64,000 nucleotides of DNA, from assembly GCF_036320965.1 (NCBI RefSeq), contig NC_092286.1:27539189-27603188 (forward strand), in the 5' to 3' direction. Shown here piece by piece: positions 21,557-33,792 of this stretch. The number at the start of each line of letters is the position of its first letter. Position 1 is the first letter of the stretch. A program made the translations under genes and the position numbers. The notes under the pieces were generated by a model, which had not been told where the DNA came from, made no database searches, and worked only from the letters and a program-made list of their open reading frames with translations. This DNA comes from Panulirus ornatus (taxonomy: Eukaryota; Arthropoda; Malacostraca; Decapoda; Palinuridae).

Positions 21557-21888
21557 AGGTGCCGGTCGCACTTGGGGGCCCTTATTCCAAGTCTACATTC
21601 ACAGGCTCATTTACCTACGAGCGGTTAGTTTAGGATGGATTTGGACCTGGATGAGCGAAATGGATACAAATTAGAACTCAACTTGATTACGCTGGGTGAC
21701 GTGTGGTTATGCCCGATCACTTTATAAGGGCCATGGAAGAACGGTGCCTCGTCAAGATGCAAAGACAGAAAACCACGACATCTACATTTCTTTAATAGCC
21801 TATGGCTTTAGTTCACTTACTACCTATATATCACATCACTCGCCATGTAATTTGTATTAAGAAACTGGAAAATAGATCCATTACCTTG
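21557..21888. other. Unassigned sequence before the assembly gap
   Basis: About 330 bp. Nothing recognised. Confidence 0.4.
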
Positions 21889-21988
21889 NNNNNNNNNNNN
21901 NNNNNNNNNNNNNNNNNNNNNNNNNNNNNNNNNNNNNNNNNNNNNNNNNNNNNNNNNNNNNNNNNNNNNNNNNNNNNNNNNNNNNNNN
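21889..21988. other. Assembly gap (100 N)
   Basis: Exactly 100 N, the usual placeholder for a gap of unknown size. It truncates the old LINE copy to its right. Confidence 0.99.
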
Positions 21989-22135
21989 ATTCAACAATCA
22001 ATTTAAATACTCATTCCATCTCCTCACTTCATCATTACCTGTTATTATTTACCCTTCTACCCCTTTCACAAGTGTTCTTTTTCATCCACTTGTTTTTTGG
22101 CAAATTGTTAACTTTCTTCTCAAATATCATCTTAT
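21989..22135 (-). mobile_element. Old LINE, left piece, interrupted by a young LINE
   Basis: Diverged minus-strand match to the linker between endonuclease and RT (aaatactcattccatctcc..., cacaagtgttc...). It ends with ATCTTAT and its homology resumes exactly at 25854 on the other side of the inserted element. Confidence 0.75.
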
Positions 22136-25100
22136 ATATTTATTTATTTTATTTTGCTTTGTCGATGTCTCCCACGTTAGCGAGGTAGCGCAAGGAAACA
22201 GACGAAAGAATGGCCCAAGCCGCCCAAATACACATGTATATACATACACATCCACACACGCAAATATACATACCTATACATCTCAATGTACACATATATA
22301 TACATACACAGACATATACACATGTACATAATTCATACTGTCTGCCTTTATTTGTTACCATCGCCACCTCGCCACACATGGAATAACAACCCCCTCCCCC
22401 CTCATGTGTGCGAGGTCGCACTGGGAAAGACACCAAAGGCCACATTCATTCACACTCAGTCTCTAGCTGTCATGTAATAATGCACCGAAACCACAGCTCC
22501 CTTTCCACATCCAGGCCCCACACACTTTCCATGGTTTACCCCAGACGCTTCACATGCCCTGGTTCAATCCATTGACAGCACGTCGACCCCGGTATACCAC
22601 ATCGTTCCAGTTCACTCTATTCCTTGCACACCTTTCACCCTCCTGCATGTTCAGGCCCCGATCACTCAAAATCTTTTTCACTCCATCTTTCCACCTCCAA
22701 TTTGGTCTCCTACTTCTCCTCGTTCCCTCCACCTCTGACACATATATCCTCTTGGTCAATCTTTCCCCACTCATTCTCTCCATGTGACCAAACCATTTCA
22801 AAACACCCTCTTCTGCTCTCTCAACCACACTCTTTTTATTTCCACACATCTCTCTCACCCTTACATTACTTACTCGATCAAACCACCTCACACCACATAT
22901 TGTCCTCAAACATCTCATTTCCAGCACATCCACCCTCCTGTGCACAACTCTATCCATAGCCCACGCCTTGCAACCATACAACATTGTTGGAACCACTATT
23001 CCTTCAAACATACCCATTTTTGCTTTCCGAGATAATGTTCTCAACTTCCAAACATTCTTCAAGGCTCCCAGAATTTTCGCCCCTTCCCCCACCCTATGAT
23101 TCACTTCCGCTTCCATGGTTCCATCCGCTGCCAGATCCACTCCCAGATATCTAAAACACTTTACTTCCTCCAGTTTTTCACCATTCAAACTTACCTCCAA
23201 ATTGACTTGACCCTCAACCCTACTGTACCTAATAACCTTGCTCTTATTCACATTTACTCTTAATTTTCTTTCACACACTTTACCAGACTCAGTCACCAGC
23301 TTCTGCAGTTTCTTACATGAATCAACCATCAGCGCTGTATCATCAGCAAACAACAACTGACTCACTTCCCAAACTCTCTCATCCACAACAGACTGCATAC
23401 TTGCCCCTCTTTCCAAAACTCTTGCATTTACCTCCCTAACAACCCCATCCATAAACAAATTAAACAACCATGGAGACATCACACACCCTTGCCGCAAACC
23501 AACATTCACTGAGAACCAATCACTTTCCTCTCTTCCTACACGTACACATGCCTTACATCCTCGATAAAAACTTTTCACTGCTTCTAACAACTTGCCTCCC
23601 ACACCATATATTCTTAAAGCCTTCCACAGAGCATCTCTATCAACTCTATCATATGCCTTCTCCAGATCCATAAATGCCATGGAAAGCTGTGTAGGTATGT
23701 ATATTTGCGTGTGTGGACGTGTGTATGTACATGTGTATGGGGGGGGGGGGTTGGGCCATTTCTTTCGTCTGTTTCCTTGCGCTACCTCGCAAACGCGGGA
23801 GACAGCGACAAAGTATAAAAAAAAAAAAAAAAACAAATACATTTGTTTTTCTAAGTATTTCTCACATACATTCTTCAAAGCAGACACCTGATCCACACAT
23901 CCTCTACCACTTCTGAAACCACACTGCTCTTCCCCAATCTGATGCTCTGTACACCCCTTCACCCTCTCAATCAATACCCTCCCATATAATTTACCAGGAA
24001 TACTCAACAAACTTATACCTCTGTAATTTGAGCACTCACTCTTATCCCCTTTGCCTTTGTACAGTGGCACTATTCAAGCATTCCGCCAATCCTCAGGCAC
24101 CTCACCATGAATCATACATACATTAAATAACCTTACCAACCAGTCAACAATACAGTCACCCCCGTTTTTAATAAATTCCACTGCAATACCATCCAAACCT
24201 GCTGCTTTGCCAGCTTTCATCTTCCGCAAAGCTTTTACTACCTCTTCTCTATTTACCAAATCATTTTCCCTAACCCTCTCACTTTGCACACCACCTCGAC
24301 CAAAACACCCTATATCTGCCACTGCATCATCAAACACATTCATCAAACCTTCAAAATACTCACTCCATCTCCTTCTCACATCACCACTACTTGTTATCAC
24401 CTCCCCATTAGCCCCCTTCACAGAAGTTCCCATTTGCTCCCTTGTCTTACGCACTTTATTTACCTCCTTCCAGAACATCTTTTTATTCTCCCTGAAATTT
24501 AATGATACTCTCTCACCCCAACTCTCATTTGCCCTCTTTTTCACCTCTTGCACCTTTCTCTTGACCTCCTGCCTCTTTCTTGTATACCTCTCCCACTCAT
24601 TTGCATTTTTTCCCTGCAAAAATCGTTCAAATGCCTCTGTCTTCTCTTTCACTAATAATCTTACTTCTTCATCCCACCACTCGCTACCTTTTCTAATCAA
24701 CCCACCTCCCACGCTTCTCACGCCACAAGCATCTTTTGCGCAAGCCATCACTGCTTTCTTAAATACATCCCATTCCTCCCCCACTCCCCTTACCTCCTTT
24801 GTTCTCACCTTTTTCCATTCTGTACTCAGTCTCTCCTGGTACTTCCTCACACAAGTCTCCTTCCCAAGCTCACTTTCTCTCACCACTCTCTTCACCCCAA
24901 CATTCTCTCTTCTTTTCTGAAAACCCCCACAAATCTTCACCTTTGCCTCCACAAGATAATGATCAGACATCCATCCAGTTGCACCTCTCAGCACATTAAC
25001 ATCCAAAAGTCTCTCTTTCGTGCGTCTATCAATTAACATGTAATCCAATAACGCTCTCTGGCCATCTCTCCTACTTACATACGTATACTTATGTATATCT

Positions 25101-25853
25101 CGCTTTTTAAACCAGGTATTCCCAATTACCAGTCCTTTTTCAGCACATAAATCTACAAGCTCTTCACCATTTCCATTTACAACACTGAACACTCCATGTA
25201 TACCAATTATTCCCTCAACCGCCACATTACTCACCTTTGCATTCAAATCACCCATCACTATAACCCGGTCTTGTGCATCAAAACCACTAACACACTCATT
25301 CAGCTGCTCCCAAAACACTTGCCTCTCATGATCTTTCTTCTCATGCCCAGCTGCATATGCACCAATAATCACCCATCTCTCTCCATCAACTTTCAGTTTT
25401 ACCCATATCAATCTAGAATTTACTTTCTTACACTCTATCACATACTCCCACAACTCCTGATTCATGAGTAGTGCTACTCCTTCCCTTGATCTTGTCCTCT
25501 CACTAACCCCTGACTTTACTCCCAAGACATTCCCAAACCACTCTTCCCCTTTACCCATGAGCTTCATTTCACTCAGAGCCAAAACATCCAGGTTCCTTTC
25601 CTCAAACATACTACCTATCTCTCCTTTTTTCTCATCTTGGTTACATCCACACACATTTAGACACCCCAATCTGAGCCTTCGAGGAGGATGAGCAATCCTC
25701 GCGTGACTCCTTCTTCTGTTTCCCCTTTTAGAAAGTTAAAATACAAGGAGGGGAGGGTTTCTGGCCCCCCGCTCCCGGTCCCCTTTAGTCGCCTTCTACG
25801 ACACGTGAGGAATGCGTGGGAAGTATTCTTTCTCCCCTAGCCCCAGGGATAAT
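22136..25853 (-). mobile_element. RTE-like LINE, near full length (EN + RT), long-UTR subfamily
   Basis: The best reference copy: ~3.7 kb, flanked by ATCTTAT on both sides (22129-22135 and 25854-25860). 5' end GGGATAAT; 5' UTR at about 25670-25853. The N-terminal part (25669-24074, 531 codons) starts [18 protein letters not shown]. It carries endonuclease motifs LALSEMKLMGKG, VMGDLNAK, LDYMLID and [10 protein letters not shown], then a basic linker and the start of RT ([10 protein letters not shown]). The RT part (24070-22550) has [53 protein letters not shown] and the C-terminal GRPNWRW region. The two parts are split by one in-frame TGA where other copies have a Cys codon, so the original protein was about 1000 residues or a little more. 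It ends in a 3' UTR with CA/GT-rich parts, a stem-loop and a (TAAA)-type tail. The clade is called from the EN/RT layout and the C-terminal domain. Confidence 0.93.
23678..23833 (+). mobile_element. LINE 3'-tail insertion nested in the RT frame
   Basis: 156 bp in the opposite orientation: ccatggaaag-type UTR start, GT-rich part, G-run, stem-loop and poly(A) of the short-UTR subfamily. It sits between the codons for KYLEKQM and [10 protein letters not shown] of the host LINE. Six host bases (TACATA) are gone and there is no target duplication. The insert has no stop in the host frame, so the RT frame runs on through it. Confidence 0.88.
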
Positions 25854-27107
25854 ATCTTATGCTCCTTAAAGTTTACTGATACTTGCTCATCCCAACTCTC
25901 ATTTGCCCTCTTTTTCAACACCTATGCCTTCCTGTTCTGTAAGCACTGTCCAAATGGCTCTCTTTTATCATTCACTAGCAACTTTACTTCTCCATCCTAC
26001 AACTCACTACCCTTTCCAGTCACCCACCTCCCGCTGCATGCCACATGTATCACTCACACGTTAGCCCTGCTTTCCTAAATACCCATCATTTCTCATCCAT
26101 TCCCTTTGCTTCATTTACTCTCACCTTTTGCCATTCTACATTCGATCTCCCCTGGTTCTACTACACACAAGTCTCTTTTCCAAGCTCACTTACTCTCACT
26201 ACTCTGTCCTCGCCAATATTGTTTTCTCTTTTCTGAAAACATCTACAGATCTTCACCCTCACCTTCACAATTAGACATGCCACCAGCGCATTTACATCCA
26301 AAAGTCTCTCTTTTACGTGCATATCAATTGAAATATGCTCCCATAATGACCACTGACCATCTTTACAACTCGTATATGTATACTTGTGTATGTTCCCCCT
26401 TTTAAAACTTTCTTTAAAAATAGAACTCCACAAGCAGATCATCATTTACAGTATAATAATGAATACCTCATGCTCTTGAATTATACCTTCAACTGGCATA
26501 TTACTCACTTCCCACTTAAATCACCCATTATTAATATCCAGTATCTTACATCAAAAATGCTGTGACATTCACTCAGCTGCTTCTAAAACATTTGCCTCTC
26601 ATAAGCTTTCTCCTTATGGCCAGTTCCTTATATAAGCATTACTAATCACCTGTCTCTCACCCTCCACTTTCATTTTCATACACATTGGTGTAGAATTCAC
26701 TTCCTTACTGTCTTTCAAACACCCCTAGAACTGCTTCTTCAAGAGTAGTGCTACTACTTTCTTAGATATTGCCCTCTCACCAACCCCTGACTATACTCCA
26801 TTCTTCCCCTTTACCCTTGAGCTTTGTTTCACTCAGCCAGGACATCTGGTTTCTTTCCTCAGACACATTGCCTATTTCTCCTCCCTTCACATTTTAGTTA
26901 CATCCAAACACATTGAGATACCTTAACCTGAGTCTTTAGGGAGGATGAGCCCTCCCTGCTTGGCTCCTTCTTCTGTTCTGTCTTGTAGAAAGTGAAATAC
27001 AAGAAGGGGAGGGTTTCCAGACCCCCACTCCCATCCCTTTTAGTTGCCTTCTAAGACATGCAGGGAATATGGAGGTAGAATTCCTTCTCCCTTACCCCAG
27101 GGATAAC
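25854..27107 (-). mobile_element. Old LINE, right piece (endonuclease half), degenerate
   Basis: Continuation of the copy at 21989-22135. Diverged linker and endonuclease sequence with many stops, through a recognisable 5' UTR (gaggatgagccctccctgc..., agttgccttctaagacatg...) to the same CCCCAGGGATAA head at about 27100. It shows the family has been active for long. Confidence 0.8.
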
Positions 27108-27549
27108 ATTTGCTTTTATCCAGATATAAAAAGCAAAAGTAGGCATTCTTTTCAACCAAACACCATATTCTTTACAACTGAAAACACACTATGCTCTTTC
27201 ATGCATGAAAGATACCATATACCACATGTTCACTATAACTGAGTTGCCAGATATTGCTACTGTCCACCAGAGACTGTTGAGAAATTCATATCTGCAACTG
27301 TAGCTCTCATAATTAACTCCATTGTGAATGGATACAGCCTCTAAATTAACACATACACATCCTATGTCTACTGCGTTTAAGTGAAACATGGACTTTCACA
27401 CTTACAAAAGTAGTTTTTCATTTTTTCATTCTCCCCATGGCTGATTTGTCAAATGAAAACATCTTCATTCACACTTTCTTTATACACACACTGCTACTAT
27501 GCTTCAAATCCTAGATCATTTCTTCAACACATCACAAGCCTTAATCCAT
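27108..27549. other. Unassigned sequence
   Basis: About 440 bp of unique sequence. A 66-codon minus frame (27189-27389) has no recognised features. Confidence 0.4.
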
Positions 27550-27560
27550 TCTCTTAAGTT

Positions 27561-29955
27561 TTTTTTTTTTTTTTTTTCGCTGTCTCCCGCGTTTGCGAGG
27601 TAGCGCAAGGAAACAGACGAAAGAAATGGCCCAACCCACCCCCATACACATGCCTTGATTCAATCCACTGACAGCACGTCAACCCCGGTATACCACATCG
27701 CTCCAATTCACTCTATTCTTTGCCCTCCTTTCACCCTCCTGCATGTTCAGGCCCCGATCACACAAAATCTTTTTCACTCCATCTTTCCATCTCCAATTTG
27801 GTCTCCCTCTTCTCCTCGTTCTCTCCACCTCCGACACATATATCCTCTTGGTCAATCTTTCCTCACTCATTCTCTCCATGTGACCAAACCATTTCAAAAC
27901 ACCCTCTTCTGCTCTCTCAACCACGCTCTTTTTATTTCCACACCTCTCTTACCCTTACGTTACTTACTCGATCAAACCACCTCACACCACACATTGTCCT
28001 CAAACATCTCATTTCCAGCACATCCATCCTCCTGCGCACAACTCTATCCATAGTCCACGCCTCGCAACCATACAACATTGTTGGAACCACTATTCCTTCA
28101 AACATACCCATTTTTGCTTTCCGAGATAATGTTCTCGACTTCCACACATTCTTCAAGGCTCCCAGAATTTTCGCCCCCTCCCCCACCCTATGATCCACTT
28201 CCGCTTCCATGGTTCCATCCGCTGCCAGATCCACTCCCAGATATCTAAAACACTTCACTTCCTCCAGTTTTTCTCCATTCAAACTCACCTCCCAATTGAA
28301 TTGACCCTCAACCCTACTGTACCTAATAACCTTGCTCTTATTCACATTTACTCTTAACTTTCTTCTTTCACACACTTTACCAAACTCAGTCACCAGCTTC
28401 TGCAGTTTCTCACATGAATCAGCCACCAGCGCTGTATCATCAGCGAACAACAACTGACTCACTTCCCAAGCTCTCTCATCCCCAACAGACTTCATACTTG
28501 CCCCTCTTTCCAAACCTCTTGCATTCACCTCCCTAACAACCCCATCCATAAACAAATTAAACAACCATGGAGACATCACACACCCCTGCCGCAAACCTAC
28601 ATTCACTGAGAACCAATCACTTTCCTCTCTTCCTACACGTACACATGCCTTACATCCTCGATAAAAACTTTTCACTGCTTCTAACAGCTTGCCTCCCACA
28701 CCATATATTCTTAATACCTTCCACAGAGCATCTCTATCAACTCTATCATATGCCTTCTCCAGATCCATAAATGCTACATACAAATCCATTTGCTTTTCTA
28801 AGTATTTCTCACATACATTCTTCAAAGCAAACACCTGATCCACACATCCTCTACCACTTCTGAAACCACACTGCTCTTCCCCAATCTGATGCTCTGTACA
28901 TGCCTTCACCCTCTCAATCAATACCCTCCCATATAATTTGCCAGGAATACTCAACAAACTTATACCTCTGTAATTTGAGCACTCACTCTTATCCCCTTTG
29001 CCTTTGTACAATGGCACTATGCACACATTCCGCCAATCCTCAGGCACCTCACCATGAGTCATACATACATTAAATAACCTTACCAACCAGTCAACAATAC
29101 AGTCACCCCCTTTTTTAATAAATTCCACTGCAATACCATCCAAACCTGCTGCCTTGCCGGCTTTCATCTTCCGCAAAGCTTTTACTACCTCTTCTCTGTT
29201 TACCAACTCATTTTCCCTAACCCTCGCACCTTGCACACCACCTCGACCAAAACACCCTATATCTGCCACTCTATCATCAAACACATTCAACAAACCTTCA
29301 AAATACTCACTCCATCTCCTTCTCACATCACCACTACTTGTTATCACCTCCCCATTTGCGCCCTTCACTGAAGTTCCCATTTGCTCCCTTGTCTTACGCA
29401 CTTTATTTACCTCCTTCCAGAACATCTTTTTATTCTCCCTAAAATTTAATGATACTCTCTCACCCCAACTCTCATTTGCCCTTTTTTTCACCTCTTGCAC
29501 CTTTCTCTTGACCTCCTGTCTCTTTCTTTTATACGTCTCCCACTCAATTTCATTTTTTCCCTGCAAAAATCGTCCAAATGCCTCTCTCTTCTCTTTCACT
29601 AATACTCTTACTTCTTCATCCCACCACTCACTACCCTTTCTAATCAACCCACCTCCCACTCTTCTCATGCCACAAGCATCTTTTGCGCAATCCATCACTG
29701 ATTCCCTAAATACATCCCATTCCTCCCCCACTCCCCTTACTTCCATTGTTCTCACCTTTTTCCATTCTGTACTCAGTCTCTCCTGGTACTTCCTCACACA
29801 AGTCTCCTTCCCAAGCTCACTTACTCTCACCACCCTCTTCACCCCAACATTCCTCTTCTTTTCTGAAAACCCATTCAAATCTTCACCTTAGCCTCCACAA
29901 GATAATGATCAGACATCCCTCCAGTTGCACCTCTCAGCACATTAACGTCCAAAAG
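27561..29955 (-). mobile_element. RTE-like LINE, 5'-truncated, short-UTR/poly(A) subfamily
   Basis: Flanked by TCTCTTAAGTT at 27550-27560 and 29956-29966 (part of it may be chance overlap with LINE sequence). Poly(A) tail at the left; the 3' UTR has lost its middle part. Open frame 29878-27932 (648 codons) holds the linker and all RT motifs including [13 protein letters not shown] 2-bp deletion near 27940 shifts the last ~80 codons into another frame. The element starts at the last part of the endonuclease. Confidence 0.93.
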
Positions 29956-30069
29956 TCTCTTAAGTTATGTTGTAGCAAATTTTTAATAATCTGTCACTCT
30001 GTAAAGCTGTATCCTTTGTGACTTACCTCACGTCCCAGAACTTTCATCTGTTCTGCTGTGTATCATCTT

Positions 30070-30222
30070 AACTAAGTTGTCATCTACTGTACATTCTTTA
30101 CGACCATACCATCTTAAAATAACTAAGTTATCATCTGCTGTACATTCTCTGTGACCATACCATCTTAAAATAACTAAGTTACCATCTACTGTATGTTTTA
30201 TATATCCATACCATTTCAAAAT
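30070..30222. repeat. 51-bp minisatellite, 3 copies
   Basis: Unit AACTAAGTT(G/A)(T/C)CATCT...CATACCATCTTAAAAT, starts at 30070, 30121 and 30172. The third copy is diverged and runs into the target site of the next LINE. On the minus strand it is open and encodes a 17-residue repeat (ILRWYG), which I take as chance. Confidence 0.85.
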
Positions 30223-30236
30223 ACTATCATCCATGT

Positions 30237-31838
30237 TTTTTTTTTTTCTTTTTTTATACTTTGTCGCTGTCTCCCGTGTTTGCGAGGTAGCGCAAGGAAA
30301 CAGACGAAAGAAATGGCCCAACCCCCCCATACACATGTATATACATACGTCCACACACGCAAATATACATACCTACACAGCTTTCCATGGTTTACCCCAG
30401 ACGCTTCACATGCCTTGATTCAATCCACTGACAGCACGTCAACCCCGGTATACCACATCGCTCCAATTCACTCTATTCCTTGCCCTCCTTTCACCCTCCT
30501 GCATGTTCAGGCCCCGATCACACAAAATCTTTTTCACTCCATCTTTCCACCTCCAATTTGGTCTCCCTCTTCTCCTCGTTCCCTCCACCTCCGACACATA
30601 TATCCTCTTGGTCAATCTTTCCTCACTCATTCTCTCCATGTGCCCAAACCACTTCAAAACACCCTCTTCTGCTCTCTCAACCACGCTCTTTTTATTTCCA
30701 CACATCTCTCTTACCCTTACGTTACTCACTCGATCAAACCACCTCACACCACACATTGTCCTCAAACATCTCATTTCCAGCACATCCATCCTCCTGCGCA
30801 CAACTCTATCCATAGCCCACGCCTCGCAACCATACAACATTGTTGGAACCACTATTCCTTCAAACATACCCATTTTTGCTTTCCGAGATAATGTTCTCGA
30901 CTTCCACACATTCTTCAAGGCCCCCAGAATTTTCGCCCCCTCCACCACCCTATGATCCACTTCCGCTTCCATGGTTCCATCCGCTGCCAGATCCACTCCC
31001 AGATATCTAAAACACTTCACTTCCTCCAGTTTTTCTCCATTCAAACTCACCTCCCAATTGACTTGACCCTCAACCCTACTGTACCTAATAACCTTGCTCT
31101 TATTCACATTTATTCTTAACTTTCTTCTTCCACACACTTTACCAAACTCAGTCACCAGCTTCTGCAGTTTCTCACATGAATCAGCCACCAGCGCTGTATC
31201 ATCAGCGAACAACAACTGACTCACTTCCCAAGCTCTCTCATCCCCAACAGACTTCATACTTGCCCCTCTTTCCAAAACTCTTGCATTTACCTCCCTAACA
31301 ACCCCATCCATAAACAAATTAAACAACCATGGAGACATCACACACCCCTGCCGCAAACCTACATTCACTGAGAACCAATCACTTTCCTCTCTTCCTACAC
31401 GTACACATGCCTTACATCCTCGATAAAAACTTTTCACTGCTTCTAACAACTTTCCTCCCACACCATATATTCTTAATACCTTCCACAGAGCATCTCTATC
31501 AACTCTATCATATGCCTTCTCCAGATCCATAAATGCTACATACAAATCCATTTGCTTTTCTAAGTATTTCTCACATACATTCTTCAAAGCAAACACCTGA
31601 TCCACACATCCTCTACCACTTCTGAAACCACACTGCTCTTCCCCAATCTGATGCTCTGTACATGCCTTCACCCTCTCAATCAATACCCTTCCATATAATT
31701 TACCAGGAATACTCAACAAACTTATACATCTGTAATTTGAGCACTCACTCTTATCCCCTTTGCCTTTGTACAATGGCACTATGCACGCATTCCGCCAATC
31801 CTCAGGCACCTCACCATGAGTCATACATACATTAAATA
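30237..31838 (-). mobile_element. RTE-like LINE, 5'-truncated, short-UTR/poly(A) subfamily
   Basis: Clean 11-bp target duplication ATCATCCATGT at 30226-30236 and 31839-31849. Poly(A) tail with one interruption. Uninterrupted frame 31824-30439 (461 codons) from [12 protein letters not shown] through motif A, motif B, FADD and the C-terminal domain to NWSDVVYRG. It is one of the best preserved RT regions in the window but lacks the endonuclease. Confidence 0.94.
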
Positions 31839-31849
31839 ATCATCCATGT

Positions 31850-33079
31850 GTCTTTATGATTTCTTCACTTCACTTGCCATACTCCCATCTTTTATCCTCA
31901 CTTTTTCTATCCTTCTGATTCCAAATATACTAATGGAACTAAGAAAAAGTACTAACACCGTGGCATATTAAGTAAAAGGGGCATTCAACAAACAAGTCAT
32001 AGAAAAAATTTACTGGAAACATATTTCCTATAAAGTGGCACTTCTGAAACATCACAATGCACTAAAATGGCAGTAAACAGTTAAAAAACATAGCAAGTCC
32101 TCACTATCTGTTCACATCCTTTTCACATCTTTGGTTGAAACTGTACAGTGAATTTGGGCCCAACAGCCGCATACCACTGCAGAGATAACTAGTGGAAAAA
32201 CATTTATGCTACAAAAAGTCATTCAGCATTTCTGAAGATTTGTAATATGCCACATGGATAACTTAAAGACTGTGGGCATATCTGTCATTTTGTTCCCTGC
32301 TGAAATGAAGCTAGATAACAACTCTAAAATTCATCCTTGGAAGTACATTGACTAAAGCTTTTCAGAATTCTTTTACATAAGTAAATTAAACCAATTTGAC
32401 CTACCCACTATCTTTACATTTTTACAACAAACTTTCATTAGTTAACCAAATAATATGGAAAATAAAAAGTACCTATCAGACAGGCTATACACTCTTTTAA
32501 AAACCTTTAAAACTCAAACCAATATGATGTACAAAAAGGTGCTGACATCACTTCCATTTTAAATTTTCATTTCTACTTAAATCACTTTGCAAAAATGATA
32601 AAGAGTGCTAGAACCTGTGTTCACTTGTATTTTAAAACTACTTTACTTCCACACATTAAAAATCAAAAGAAATTAGAGCAGCACCTAAAAAGCGCATGAT
32701 TCAATAAGTAGTTTTAAGTACCTTAACAACTACACCTTAAGCTAATGAACACTGACTGTAATAAAATATTGGACTCAAAATAAAATACTTTTCACAAGTT
32801 GTTTTACAGTACTACTATAAAACGGCAATTTACAAAAAGGGAAAGTTTGAAGTGATGCATGTAGAACCCAGAATTATTTAGCATAAAGGAATTACAATAT
32901 TGTTAGAGGGATTGGAAATGCATAGTGTTGCAGAGTCATACTAGACTAGTTAATGATCTATCATTTAGTATCTAAACCACTCTTAACTTATTGCGTGTCT
33001 ATCATAAATACTAATCACACAGTGCTTTAGGCAGAAACTCTTATGTCATAGTTGTACAATCACCTCCTCTCTAGTGAGT
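31850..33079. other. Region downstream of the laminin stop codon
   Basis: AT-rich; on the minus strand it must contain the laminin 3' UTR. I see no clear AATAAA within the first 400 bases after the stop, so the 3' end is not placed. Confidence 0.5.
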
Positions 33080-33792
33080 TTAAGGTTCTAGTTTTGTTTG
33101 ACTATAGCATTCTTCAGGAAGGGAAATCTTGATCTCTTCAATATTAATAACTTCTATTTGGAGTCTCTTAATCTCTTCCTCATATAGAGAGATCTGTCGC
33201 TCTTGCCAGCTACGAGCTTCTGTAAGCTCAGTGACACTGGCCTCCACACCACTTTGGTAATAGGTTTGCCTGGCCTCTTCCAAGCGTTCTTCTAAAAGGT
33301 CTAACTGTTCAGGATCAAGGTCTGGTGCACGTTCTAGCAAACCTAGGATCTCTTGTACTACCTCATAAGCTTCATGAACCCTAGCACTGGCATTATCTGC
33401 TCGGTCCTTTGCCTGGTTAGCTTTCTCCTGGGCCTCCATCACCTGCAGATGATCTTGCTCTGCCTGAGATTCATAAGTGGTGACACGAGAGTCTGTCTCT
33501 GCTACCCTACTGGCCAAATGGTCTGCTTCATCCTTGAGAGAACTAGCTTCAACTTTGGTAGCATCAGCCTTGACACGTACATTACCAGCTTGCTTACTAG
33601 CATCACTTGCAGTTTGCTGTGCCTCCTTGGCAATATCACGTGCATCCCTTGCATCTGACTCAGCACCTGTTAGTGCATCTTCAGCATCTCGAGTACTGTC
33701 TTCAGCTTCCTGAATCAGCTTTTCGATTTCTGCAACTCGATTCAAAGCATCTTCTGCCTCATCACGGCTCTCTTGTACTTGTTTATCAAAAT
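33080..33792 (-). CDS. LanB2: Laminin gamma last coding exon with stop
   Basis: 713 nt after acceptor TTCTTTTCAG, phase 1 in, ending in TAA at 33082-33080. About 236 residues of alpha-helical coiled coil with no break, then [13 protein letters not shown]. From the Cys to the Glu the spacing is seven residues, as in vertebrate gamma-1, but only one residue follows the Glu. Confidence 0.95.

Noticed and set aside
24207..24920. Long plus-strand open frame opposite the LINE
   Set aside because: It is the antisense shadow of the endonuclease-RT linker; the same shadow recurs opposite every LINE copy (for example 29154-29891 and 54003-54368).
30070..30222. 17-residue ILRWYG-type protein repeat
   Set aside because: A 51-bp minisatellite is open by chance because 51 is a multiple of three; no gene context.
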